Positions 6,481-12,235 of a stretch of 12,267 bases of DNA are shown piece by piece. The first letter of the stretch is position 1. Each line of letters opens with the position of its first letter. This stretch comes from Verrucomicrobiota bacterium. Lineage in GTDB: Bacteria; Verrucomicrobiota; Verrucomicrobiia; Verrucomicrobiales; Akkermansiaceae. The notes beneath the pieces were generated by a model that did not search any database, was not told the origin of the DNA, and saw only the letters and a list, made by a program, of their open reading frames with translations. Location: positions 1 to 12,267 of the forward strand of contig WBXE01000054.1 in the NCBI GenBank assembly GCA_008932955.1, read 5' to 3'. A program made the translations under genes and the position numbers.

Positions 6481-7194
6481 ATGCGCCCTTCACTCCATCT
6501 GCCAACGCTTGCCGCAACCTTCGGGTTGGGGGTGCTTGGCGGATTGTGCCCGGCGCAGCAGAATGAGAGTTATGAGAAGTTGCAGGAAACCGTCGCCGAC
6601 CTCCGCGACCACAACCTCACCCTCCAGCGCAGCCTCACCGAGGCCAACCGCAGCGAAAAACAAGCCTCCGAGCAACTCGCCCAGGTCCGCCTCCGCCTCG
6701 AAGCCCTCGGCAAAAACCTCCTCGATGGCGGCGATGACCGCCTGGTGCGCGCCGCAGCCGACATGGAATTGTCCAAGGAACGCATCACCGAGCTCGAAGC
6801 TGCTGCCCGCCACCTCACCTCGGCCGTCTCCGATTACCTCCGCCAAGCGGTCGTTTCCGACCCCACCACCCGCCTGCGCGTCGAAACTTCGTTGCGCGAG
6901 CTTGACTCCAGTCTCGGTTTGCGCCAGAAACCCCGCCCCGATGTCATCGCCGGTTCACTCCAAAAAGCTCGCGTCGTGAGTATCGACCAAGAAAGCGGCA
7001 TGCTCGTCCTCAACCTCGGCGAAATCCAAGGCGCTAAACTTGGCATGAGCTTCCGTCTCTTGCGTGGGCAGCAGCCCTACGCCAAGGCGATTCTCGCCGA
7101 CGTCCGCAAGGCCGTTAGCGGTGCCTTCACTCAACTGGTTAACTCCACCGATTCTCCCCGCCCCGGCGACCTCGCCGTTCTCGAAACCGAATAA
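6481..7194 (+). CDS. Unrecognised secreted coiled-coil protein inserted between rpsS and rplV
   Basis: I do not recognise this 237-residue protein. Residues 1-25 look like a Sec signal peptide: Arg2, a hydrophobic core (about 9-22), and a possible signal peptidase I site after CPA, before Gln26. Cys23 is preceded by GGL, which does not fit a lipobox well. A coiled coil follows over about residues 30-80, with hydrophobics at 34, 38, 41, 48, 52, 66, 69 and 76. A second helical stretch spans 85-122. After a Pro-rich linker (150-154), residues 162-237 look beta-rich, with VSIDQESGMLVLNLG, GAKLGMSFRLLRG and a closing PGDLAVLE. This resembles the small C-terminal barrels of some FlgT-like and PVC envelope proteins (weak inference). 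It starts 28 nt after rpsS and ends 37 nt before rplV, with the same spacer style and codon taste as its neighbours, so it looks resident. A periplasmic or envelope role is inferred; the function is unknown. Confidence 0.85.
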   Translation: MRPSLHLPTLAATFGLGVLGGLCPAQQNESYEKLQETVADLRDHNLTLQRSLTEANRSEKQASEQLAQVRLRLEALGKNLLDGGDDRLVRAAADMELSKERITELEAAARHLTSAVSDYLRQAVVSDPTTRLRVETSLRELDSSLGLRQKPRPDVIAGSLQKARVVSIDQESGMLVLNLGEIQGAKLGMSFRLLRGQQPYAKAILADVRKAVSGAFTQLVNSTDSPRPGDLAVLETE

Positions 7195-7231
7195 GCCTCC
7201 CGCCCCACTCACCCCTCACGTTCGCCGACCT

Positions 7232-7663
7232 ATGGAAGTCAAAAGCACCACCAAATTCATTCGCGTCTCGCCGCAAAAAGCCCGCGATGTCGCTCGGGAA
7301 ATTCAAGGCCTCCCCGTTTCGAGCGCCCTGGACATTCTAAACTTCACCCCGAAGAAGGCCGCCACCCTCATTGGCAAGACCCTTAAAACCGCCATCGCCG
7401 ATGCGGAAAATAATTTCTCGCTAGATACCAACACCCTGGTTATCAAGGAAGCGGTCATCGGTGCAGGTCCAACCTTGCGCCGGTTCACCCCGCGAGCCAA
7501 GGGATCTGCCGGCCCGATCCTCAAGCGCTCCAGCCATATTTACATCACTCTCGTCGGCTCCGCCCCCGAGAAAAAGACCAAGGCCATCGCCAAGGTCGCC
7601 AAGAAAAAGTCTCCCGCAACCCCGGTTGTCGAGGCCCCCGCCGCAGAAGAAGCACAAGCCTGA
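7232..7663 (+). CDS. rplV: 50S ribosomal protein L22
   Basis: L22 touches all 23S rRNA domains, and its beta-hairpin lines the exit tunnel beside L4. The 143-residue protein has IRVSPQKARDVAREI (10-24), the helix with KTAIADAENN (52-61), and the hairpin and core PRAKGSAGPILKRSSHI (87-103). The family core ends near residue 108. The remaining ~35 residues are a Lys/Ala/Glu-rich tail ending in EEAQA, absent from E. coli L22. ATG 7232 is chosen because it gives the family N-terminus right after the preceding gene's stop; the frame is open upstream. No Shine-Dalgarno sequence is present. Confidence 0.96.
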   Translation: MEVKSTTKFIRVSPQKARDVAREIQGLPVSSALDILNFTPKKAATLIGKTLKTAIADAENNFSLDTNTLVIKEAVIGAGPTLRRFTPRAKGSAGPILKRSSHIYITLVGSAPEKKTKAIAKVAKKKSPATPVVEAPAAEEAQA

Positions 7664-7696
7664 ATCCTCCCTCATTAATCTTATCCCTTACCGAAC

Positions 7697-8446
7697 ATGG
7701 GCCAGAAAGTAAATCCGATCGCATTCCGCCTCGCTGTCAACAAGGACTGGCGCTCCAAGTGGTATGCCAGTGGCAAAGACTACACCGATAAGCTCCACGA
7801 GGACCTTTCCGTCCGTGCTTACCTCCGCAACAAACTCCAGAACGCCGGCCTCGCTAAAGTGGTCATCGAGCGTGCTTGGAATAGCGTCCGCGTCACTCTC
7901 CACACGTCCCGCCCTGGCCTGATCATCGGCCGCCAAGGCAAGGAAATCGAGATCATGACCAAGGATATCACTGATATTTGCAAAGGTGCCCAAGTCAAAC
8001 TCGATATCCTCGAAATCCGCAAGCCCGAACTCGATGCCCAACTCGTCGCCGAGCAAGTGGCCGTCCAGCTCGAACGCCGCATCAGTTTCCGCCGCGCCAT
8101 GAAGCGCGCCATCCAAACCGCCATGGAATTCGGTGCCGAAGGCATCCGCCTGCGCGTCGCCGGCCGCCTCGGCGGTGCCGACATCGCCCGCTCCGAATCG
8201 TATCGCGAAGGCAAAGTGCCTCTCCAAACACTACGCGTCCCCCTCGAATACGGCTTCGCTGAAGCCCGCACCCTTTATGGCATCATCGGTGTCAAATGCT
8301 GGGTCAATAAAAAGGAGGAAGACCCCAAGCTGGCCCAACAGGGCCGCGGCGACCGCGGTGATCGTGGCGACCGCGGCGACCGCGGTGACCGCGGTGACCG
8401 CGGCGATCGCAACAACAATCGCCGCCCCGGCCCTCCACGCAACTGA
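7697..8446 (+). CDS. rpsC: 30S ribosomal protein S3 with Gly-Asp-Arg repeat tail
   Basis: S3 lies at the mRNA entry channel and contributes to mRNA helicase activity. The 249-residue protein begins MGQKVNPIAFRL. It has the type-2 KH motif GLIIGRQGKE (74-83) and the C-terminal domain with RRISFRRAMKRAIQTAME. The helicase-associated region includes ARSESYREGKVPLQTLR. After residue 217 the tail is seven perfect GDR triplets (218-238) followed by NNNRRPGPPRN. Basic, disordered S3 tails are common in several phyla, but this strict triplet repeat is unusual. It lies 33 nt after rplV and 59 nt before rplP. Confidence 0.98.
   Translation: MGQKVNPIAFRLAVNKDWRSKWYASGKDYTDKLHEDLSVRAYLRNKLQNAGLAKVVIERAWNSVRVTLHTSRPGLIIGRQGKEIEIMTKDITDICKGAQVKLDILEIRKPELDAQLVAEQVAVQLERRISFRRAMKRAIQTAMEFGAEGIRLRVAGRLGGADIARSESYREGKVPLQTLRVPLEYGFAEARTLYGIIGVKCWVNKKEEDPKLAQQGRGDRGDRGDRGDRGDRGDRGDRNNNRRPGPPRN
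8348..8410 (+). repeat. In-frame 9-nt tandem repeat encoding (Gly-Asp-Arg)x7 in rpsC
   Basis: Seven 9-nt units of the form GGY-GAY-CGY fill 63 nt near the 3' end of rpsC. They differ only at third codon positions, so the peptide repeat is perfect while the DNA is slightly diverged. This suggests either selection on the peptide or expansion followed by silent drift. The period is a multiple of three, so copy-number changes would keep the frame. Confidence 0.95.
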
Positions 8447-8492
8447 GTTTTCCTAACCGATCAACCGTTTTTTAATCGAACATCTTACCTAC

Positions 8493-8498
8493 GAAGGA
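8493..8498 (+). promoter_or_regulatory. Shine-Dalgarno GAAGGA before rplP
   Basis: GAAGGA lies seven bases upstream of ATG 8506. It is one of only about four recognisable Shine-Dalgarno sites in the window. It favours the ATG at 8506 over the second in-frame ATG at 8515, which would give the shorter N-terminus MPKRTKF. Confidence 0.7.
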
Positions 8499-8505
8499 CT
8501 GAGCT

Positions 8506-8925
8506 ATGGCCTTAATGCCCAAACGAACCAAGTTCCGCAAAGCACACCGCGGAAGCCGCTCTGGCAATGCCCAGACCGGAACCACCGTCGCCTTCGGTGA
8601 CTTCGGCCTCCAAACCCTCGACCGCGGCTGGATGACCAACCGCCAGATCGAAGCCTGCCGTATCGCTATCAACCGCTCTCTCAAGCGCAAAGGCAAGGTG
8701 TGGATCCGCATCTTTCCACACAAGCCGATCACTTCCCGCCCACCTGAAACCCGTATGGGTAAGGGTAAAGGCGCCGTCGAGGGCTGGGTCGCCGTGGTTC
8801 GCCCGGGCAATGTCCTATTTGAAATCGGAGGCATCCCTGAAAGCCAGGCACGCGAGGCCATGCGCTTGGCTTCCTACAAACTCGGTATCCGCACCCGTTT
8901 GATCGTCCGCAATCCTCACCTCTGA
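8506..8925 (+). CDS. rplP: 50S ribosomal protein L16
   Basis: L16 helps position A-site tRNA and is a late assembly protein. The 139-residue product reads MALMPKRTKFRKAHRGSRSG at its start. It has FGLQTLDRGWMTNRQIEACR (33-52), KPITSRP (73-79) and RMGKGKG (83-89). The arginine that YcfD hydroxylates in E. coli corresponds to Arg83. Two ATGs are possible, 8506 and 8515. The upstream one has the better Shine-Dalgarno spacing. The gene lies between rpsC and rpmC in the universal S10-operon order. Confidence 0.97.
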   Translation: MALMPKRTKFRKAHRGSRSGNAQTGTTVAFGDFGLQTLDRGWMTNRQIEACRIAINRSLKRKGKVWIRIFPHKPITSRPPETRMGKGKGAVEGWVAVVRPGNVLFEIGGIPESQAREAMRLASYKLGIRTRLIVRNPHL

Positions 8926-8963
8926 GTCCCGCCCCGCGCCTCCAGCCCTTATCCGTCCCCATC

Positions 8964-9164
8964 ATGGCCAGAACCAAAGTTAAAGATATCCGCGAGTGCT
9001 CCGCCGATGAGCTCGCCCTCCAGCTCCGCGAACTCAAGCAGGAAGCCCTCAACCTCCGTCTCCAGCAGGCCACCGGCCAACTCGAGAACTCCGCTCGCAT
9101 CCGTATCGTACGCCGCCAAGTCGCCCGTATCCTCACCATCACCTCGGGTCGCAAATCCGCCTGA
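8964..9164 (+). CDS. rpmC: 50S ribosomal protein L29
   Basis: L29 is a small two-helix protein at the tunnel exit beside L23. The 66-residue product is of normal length. It has the first-helix pattern DELALQLRELKQEALNLRLQ (16-35), then GQLENSARIRIVRRQVARI (38-56), matching the family QLENTSRIRxVRRxIARI consensus. It lies 38 nt after rplP and 34 nt before rpsQ. No Shine-Dalgarno sequence is seen. Confidence 0.95.
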   Translation: MARTKVKDIRECSADELALQLRELKQEALNLRLQQATGQLENSARIRIVRRQVARILTITSGRKSA

Positions 9165-9198
9165 CCCTCCGTCCACCTAACGCCTAAATATTCCCCTC

Positions 9199-9468
9199 AT
9201 GAGCGACACGCCCCAGGAAACCCGGCTGCACTTGCGCAAAACCCGCGTCGGTTTGGTTATATCTAATAAGATGGAGAAAACCATCGTCGTCGAACACATC
9301 GCACGTGTTCCCCATCCCAAGTTCAACAAAATCGTTAAGCGCTCGAAAAAGTACTACGTTCACGACGAGGGCAGCCAAGCTCAAATCGGCGACCGCGTGC
9401 GCATCGTTGAGACCCGCCCGCTGTCCAAGCTGAAGTGCTGGAGCCTGCAGGAGATCATCACTCATTGA
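9199..9468 (+). CDS. rpsQ: 30S ribosomal protein S17
   Basis: S17 is a primary 16S rRNA-binding OB-fold protein. The 89-residue product has the core GLVISNKMEKTIVVE (18-32) and HPKFNKIVKRSKKYYVHDE (39-57). GDRVRIVETRPLSKLKCWSL (64-83) matches the family signature GDxVxIxExRPLSKxKxW. It is the last gene of the S10 part. The next spacer holds the second heptamer array and a possible promoter. Confidence 0.97.
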   Translation: MSDTPQETRLHLRKTRVGLVISNKMEKTIVVEHIARVPHPKFNKIVKRSKKYYVHDEGSQAQIGDRVRIVETRPLSKLKCWSLQEIITH

Positions 9469-9484
9469 GTCGGCGCCCCTGCCT

Positions 9485-9519
9485 ATCTCATATCTCAAAT
9501 TTCAAATTTCAAATCTCTA
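9485..9519 (+). repeat. Tandem heptamer array before rplN
   Basis: Five 7-nt units in register, ATCTCAT, ATCTCAA, ATTTCAA, ATTTCAA and ATCTCTA, fill most of the rpsQ-rplN spacer. The first 28 bases match the array at 3604-3631 at 27 positions. The next seven bases (9520-9526) are ATATAAT, so a perfect TATAAT sits directly at the end of the array in the same register. Confidence 0.9.
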
Positions 9520-9520
9520 A

Positions 9521-9526
9521 TATAAT
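9521..9526 (+). promoter_or_regulatory. Possible -10 element (TATAAT) before rplN
   Basis: A perfect TATAAT ends six bases before the rplN ATG (9533). A start site at the usual distance would fall at or near the A of the ATG, giving a leaderless or nearly leaderless transcript. No good -35 is visible; TTTCAA at 9500-9505 is a weak match at 15-bp spacing. In GC-rich DNA a chance TATAAT is less likely, but here it adjoins an AT-rich repeat. Internal promoter activity is therefore only a hypothesis. Confidence 0.35.
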
Positions 9527-9532
9527 ACTGCC

Positions 9533-9898
9533 ATGATCCAAATGGAAAGCATGATAGCCGTCGCCGACAATACCGGCGCGCGCTCCGCAAAAATGATCGG
9601 CGTGCTCGGCAAACGCACCCGCTCAGCCCGCATCGGCGACGTGATCACCTGCCATATCCGTGATTCTACTCCCACCGCCGCGGTCAAAAAGGGCAGTGTG
9701 GTCAAAGCGGTGATCGTGCGCACAGCTTATCCGATCCGTCGTCCCGATGGCTCGGTGCTGCGCTTCGATACCAACGCAGTGGTGCTCATCGATAAGGATA
9801 ACAACCCGCGCGGTACCCGCATCTTTGGGCCCGTCGCTCGCGAACTCCGCGAAAAGGGCTTTATGAAAATCGTCTCCCTCGCCCCGGAAGTGCTCTGA
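9533..9898 (+). CDS. rplN: 50S ribosomal protein L14
   Basis: L14 lies at the subunit interface, where it contacts 16S rRNA and the silencing factor RsfS. The 121-residue protein starts MIQMESMIAVADNTGARSAK. It has GVLGKRTRSARIGDVITCHIRDSTP (23-47), RRPDGSVLRFDTNAVVLID (69-87) and RGTRIFGPVARELREKGFMKIVSLAPEVL. This is the complete family pattern and length. It is the first gene of the spc part and has no Shine-Dalgarno sequence. The putative TATAAT six bases upstream may allow separate transcription. Confidence 0.97.
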   Translation: MIQMESMIAVADNTGARSAKMIGVLGKRTRSARIGDVITCHIRDSTPTAAVKKGSVVKAVIVRTAYPIRRPDGSVLRFDTNAVVLIDKDNNPRGTRIFGPVARELREKGFMKIVSLAPEVL

Positions 9899-9938
9899 TG
9901 CATTCCCTCTGTCCCAACTCTCCACCTCTCCCTATCTG

Positions 9939-10172
9939 ATGAGCAAAATTAAGACCCACGTCAAAAAAGGCGATCAAGTCCAAATCATCGCCGGCAACCA
10001 CAAAGGCAAAAGCGGCCTCGTCCTGAGCGTCGATGCTGCCAAGGGCAAAGTCGTCGTCGAAGGCGGCCGCCCGATCAAGAAAGCCGTCAAACGTACCGAA
10101 AAAGACCCCGATGGCGGCATCAAAACCATCGACGGCCCGATCCATATCTCCAATGTAAAGAAACTGGCCTGA
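9939..10172 (+). CDS. rplX: 50S ribosomal protein L24, short form
   Basis: L24 is an assembly-initiator protein that binds the 5' end of 23S rRNA. The 77-residue product has the KOW motif (about 7-34: HVKKGDQVQIIAG, HKGKSGLVL). KVVVEGGRPIKKAVKRTEKDPDGGI follows, then PIHISNVKKLA at the end. E. coli L24 (104 residues) continues past the ISNV motif with a C-terminal segment that is missing here. None of the three frames in the following 60 nt encodes that segment, so this is not a simple frameshift. The short form looks natural for this lineage, but I cannot check relatives. Confidence 0.93.
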   Translation: MSKIKTHVKKGDQVQIIAGNHKGKSGLVLSVDAAKGKVVVEGGRPIKKAVKRTEKDPDGGIKTIDGPIHISNVKKLA

Positions 10173-10184
10173 AGCACCCGCTTC

Positions 10185-10203
10185 TGGCCGCGCTTAAGCG
10201 CCA
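10185..10203 (+). promoter_or_regulatory. Palindrome/potential hairpin in the rplX-rplE spacer
   Basis: The spacer contains a perfect 12-bp palindrome, GCGCTTAAGCGC (10190-10201). As RNA it forms a 4-bp stem with a UUAA loop, which two further pairs across a bulge (TG at 10185-10186 with CA at 10202-10203) could extend. In E. coli the S8 translational repressor binds mRNA in exactly this rplX-rplE spacer, so the position is suggestive. I cannot recognise the S8-binding core of 16S helix 21 in it. Confidence 0.35.
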
Positions 10204-10232
10204 CCTCAACCCCGCGCTGACCCGCCACTGCC

Positions 10233-10835
10233 ATGACCCCCCCCCTACAACAACACTACCTAGACAAGGTCGTCCCGAAGCTCAAACAGAAGTTCGGCTA
10301 TACTAACAACCATCAGGTGCCCCGCCTCGAGAAAATCGTCGTCACCTCCTGCATGGGCAAGTCTCCCGATCGCAAACTCGCCGTCGATGACGCAGCTAAC
10401 GAGATCACCAAGATCACTGGCCAGCGCCCTTCGATTTCCTTTTCCAAAAAGGCGGTGGCCAACTTCAAACTGCGCGAAGGCGAACCCCTCGGTGCACGCG
10501 TCACCCTGCGTGGCGCCCGCATGTGGGAGTTCATGCACCGCTTCATCAACATCACCGCGCCTAACATCCGCGACTTCCGTGGGATCTCCTCCAAGTCCTT
10601 CGACGGCCGCGGCAACTACGCTTGCGGCATCACCGACCAGTCGATCTTCCCAGAAATCGAGATCGATCAAATCAAGCGCACCATCGGCTTCGACCTCATC
10701 TTCGTCACCACCGCCGCCACCGATGCTCCCGGCCGCGAACTTCTTGCCGAGTTAGGCATGCCGTTCCGCGATATGAAAAAAGCTACCGAAGTGGAGGCCG
10801 AAGCGGCCGCTGCTGCCGGTGCTGCCGCCCTCTAA
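10233..10835 (+). CDS. rplE: 50S ribosomal protein L5
   Basis: L5 anchors 5S rRNA in the central protuberance and contacts P-site tRNA. The 200-residue protein has the N-terminal LQQHYLDKVVPKLKQKFGY (5-23) and ITGQRPSISFSKKAVANFKLR (61-81). GARVTLRGARMWEF (87-100) and NIRDFRGISSKSFDGRGNY (111-129) follow, then FPEIEIDQIKRTIGFDL (139-155). The family core ends near GMPF (175-178). The last ~20 residues are an Ala/Glu-rich tail not found in E. coli L5. Upstream is a 60-nt spacer with a palindrome. Downstream is rpsH, with no rpsN between them. Confidence 0.97.
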   Translation: MTPPLQQHYLDKVVPKLKQKFGYTNNHQVPRLEKIVVTSCMGKSPDRKLAVDDAANEITKITGQRPSISFSKKAVANFKLREGEPLGARVTLRGARMWEFMHRFINITAPNIRDFRGISSKSFDGRGNYACGITDQSIFPEIEIDQIKRTIGFDLIFVTTAATDAPGRELLAELGMPFRDMKKATEVEAEAAAAAGAAAL

Positions 10836-10868
10836 CCTAACGGACCAACCCACACAGGAATCCCCACC

Positions 10869-11264
10869 ATGGCAGTTTTAACCGATCCAATCGCCGACTT
10901 CTTCACCCGTTTCAAGAATGCTTGCAACGCGGGCAACGAAGAATTCTCCGCCCCTTACTCCAAGATTAAGGCCGATATCGCCCGCATCCTCCAGGAGGAA
11001 GGCTACATCTGGAATTATGAGGTAGTCACCGGCACCCACACCAAGCTCAAGCTCAAGCCTAAGTTTCACGAAGGCCGCGCGGTGCTCACCGACCTCAAGC
11101 GTCTGTCCAAGCCGGGCCGCCGCAGATACGTTGGCTCCACCGACATCCCCTCAGTCATGTCCGGCCTCGGCATCACGATCCTTTCGACCTCGAAAGGCAT
11201 CATGTCCGGCGGCTCCGCCAAACGGCAAAAACTCGGCGGCGAACTCCTCGCCTCCATCTGGTAA
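10869..11264 (+). CDS. rpsH: 30S ribosomal protein S8
   Basis: S8 binds 16S helix 21 and, in E. coli, represses spc-operon translation. The 131-residue product has DPIADFFTRFKNA (6-18), the linker SKPGRRRYVG (80-89), IPSVMSGLGITILSTSKGIMS (93-113) and the ending GGELLASIW (123-131). All are typical and full length. A CAGGAA at 10855-10860 gives a weak Shine-Dalgarno match at slightly long spacing. It follows rplE by 33 nt; the rpsN gene normally found here is absent. Confidence 0.97.
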   Translation: MAVLTDPIADFFTRFKNACNAGNEEFSAPYSKIKADIARILQEEGYIWNYEVVTGTHTKLKLKPKFHEGRAVLTDLKRLSKPGRRRYVGSTDIPSVMSGLGITILSTSKGIMSGGSAKRQKLGGELLASIW

Positions 11265-11277
11265 CCCCCAACTCGCC

Positions 11278-11285
11278 AAAGGAAA
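11278..11285 (+). promoter_or_regulatory. Shine-Dalgarno AAAGGAAA before rplF
   Basis: AAAGGAAA precedes ATG 11294 with about 10 nt between the GGA and the start. It is one of the few clear Shine-Dalgarno-like sites in the window and supports this start. Confidence 0.6.
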
Positions 11286-11293
11286 CTTATACT

Positions 11294-11833
11294 ATGTCAC
11301 GAGTCGGTCTTAAACCAATCTCCCTCCCGGAAAAAGTCACTGTCAAACTTGACGGCCGCACAGTCATCGTCGCAGGCCCCAAAGGTCAGCTCGATTTCCT
11401 CCTCCCGGACGGCATCTCCCTCACCAACGAAGGTTCCACTATCGTTGTCTCCCGCACCAGTGAATTGCGCCTACACCGTGCCCTGCACGGCACCGCACGC
11501 TCGCTGGTTCAAAATATGATCCTCGGCGTCACCGAGGGCTACGTCAAGAATCTCGAAATCCAAGGGGTTGGCCTGCGTGCCGCCGTCAAGGGTTCGGATT
11601 TGGACTTATCACTGGGCCGCTCTCATCCGCTGCTCCACCCTATCCCCTCCGGCCTCACCGTCACCGTCACCGATAACACCAAAATCAAGGTCGAAGGTAT
11701 CGATAAACAACTCGTCGGCCAGTTTTCCGCCGAAGTGCGCGCCTACTATCCGCCAGAACCCTACAAGGGCAAGGGCGTCCGCTACGTCGGTGAACACGTC
11801 CGCCGCAAGGAAGGCAAAAGCGTCGGCAAGTAA
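11294..11833 (+). CDS. rplF: 50S ribosomal protein L6
   Basis: L6 lies near the sarcin-ricin loop and the factor-binding site. The 179-residue protein has the duplicated alpha/beta fold. The N-half contains SRVGLKPISLPEKV (2-15), GPKGQL (28-33) and HGTARSLVQNMILGVTEGYVKNLEIQGVGLRA (65-96). The C-half contains the signature PEPYKGKGVRY (154-164) and ends RRKEGKSVGK. Length and motifs are normal. It follows rpsH by 29 nt. Confidence 0.98.
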   Translation: MSRVGLKPISLPEKVTVKLDGRTVIVAGPKGQLDFLLPDGISLTNEGSTIVVSRTSELRLHRALHGTARSLVQNMILGVTEGYVKNLEIQGVGLRAAVKGSDLDLSLGRSHPLLHPIPSGLTVTVTDNTKIKVEGIDKQLVGQFSAEVRAYYPPEPYKGKGVRYVGEHVRRKEGKSVGK

Positions 11834-11865
11834 GCCGCATTCACCCCCATCCCTATTACGGCATT

Positions 11866-12222
11866 ATGAGCACTATCAATCGCAAGGAAATCCGCCGACG
11901 CGTCCACAACCGCATCCGTCGCAAAGTCGTCGGCACGGCAGCGCGTCCGCGCCTCGCCGTCCATTATTCCAACCAGCATATCTACGCGCAGGTCATCGAC
12001 GACGCCAGCGGCCGCACACTTTGTTCGGCCTCCACCATGGACAAGTCATTCGAAAAGGCCTCGTCCAATATCGTCAGCGCCGAGCAAGTTGGCACCCTCC
12101 TCGCGGAGCGGGCCCTCGCCTCCAGCATCAGCGCCGTGGTCTTCGACCGCGGCGGTCACCTCTATCACGGTAAGGTCAAAGCCCTAGCCGATGCCGCACG
12201 CGCCGGCGGTCTCAAATTCTAA
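11866..12222 (+). CDS. rplR: 50S ribosomal protein L18
   Basis: L18 binds 5S rRNA together with L5. The 118-residue product has the basic N-terminus EIRRRVHNRIRRKVVGTAARPRLAVHYSNQHIYAQVIDDASGRTL in the family order (8-52). It ends with VVFDRGGHLYHGKVKALADAARAGGLKF, the diagnostic C-terminus. Length is normal (about 117). The gene starts 32 nt after rplF with no Shine-Dalgarno sequence and is followed after 13 nt by the next start codon. Confidence 0.97.
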   Translation: MSTINRKEIRRRVHNRIRRKVVGTAARPRLAVHYSNQHIYAQVIDDASGRTLCSASTMDKSFEKASSNIVSAEQVGTLLAERALASSISAVVFDRGGHLYHGKVKALADAARAGGLKF

Positions 12223-12235
12223 CGCCCATCTCCTC

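Noticed and set aside
8348..8410. Possible CRISPR array from regularly spaced repeats
   Set aside because: The units are contiguous 9-nt repeats with no spacers, in frame within rpsC, encoding Gly-Asp-Arg.
8515..8925. Alternative shorter rplP start at the second ATG
   Set aside because: It is possible, since many L16 proteins begin MLMPKR or MPKR, but the GAAGGA spacing is better for 8506, so the longer start was kept.
11288..11293. TATACT directly before the rplF ATG as a -10 element
   Set aside because: It touches the start codon, leaving no room for +1 at or before the ATG, and rplF has its own Shine-Dalgarno site just upstream.
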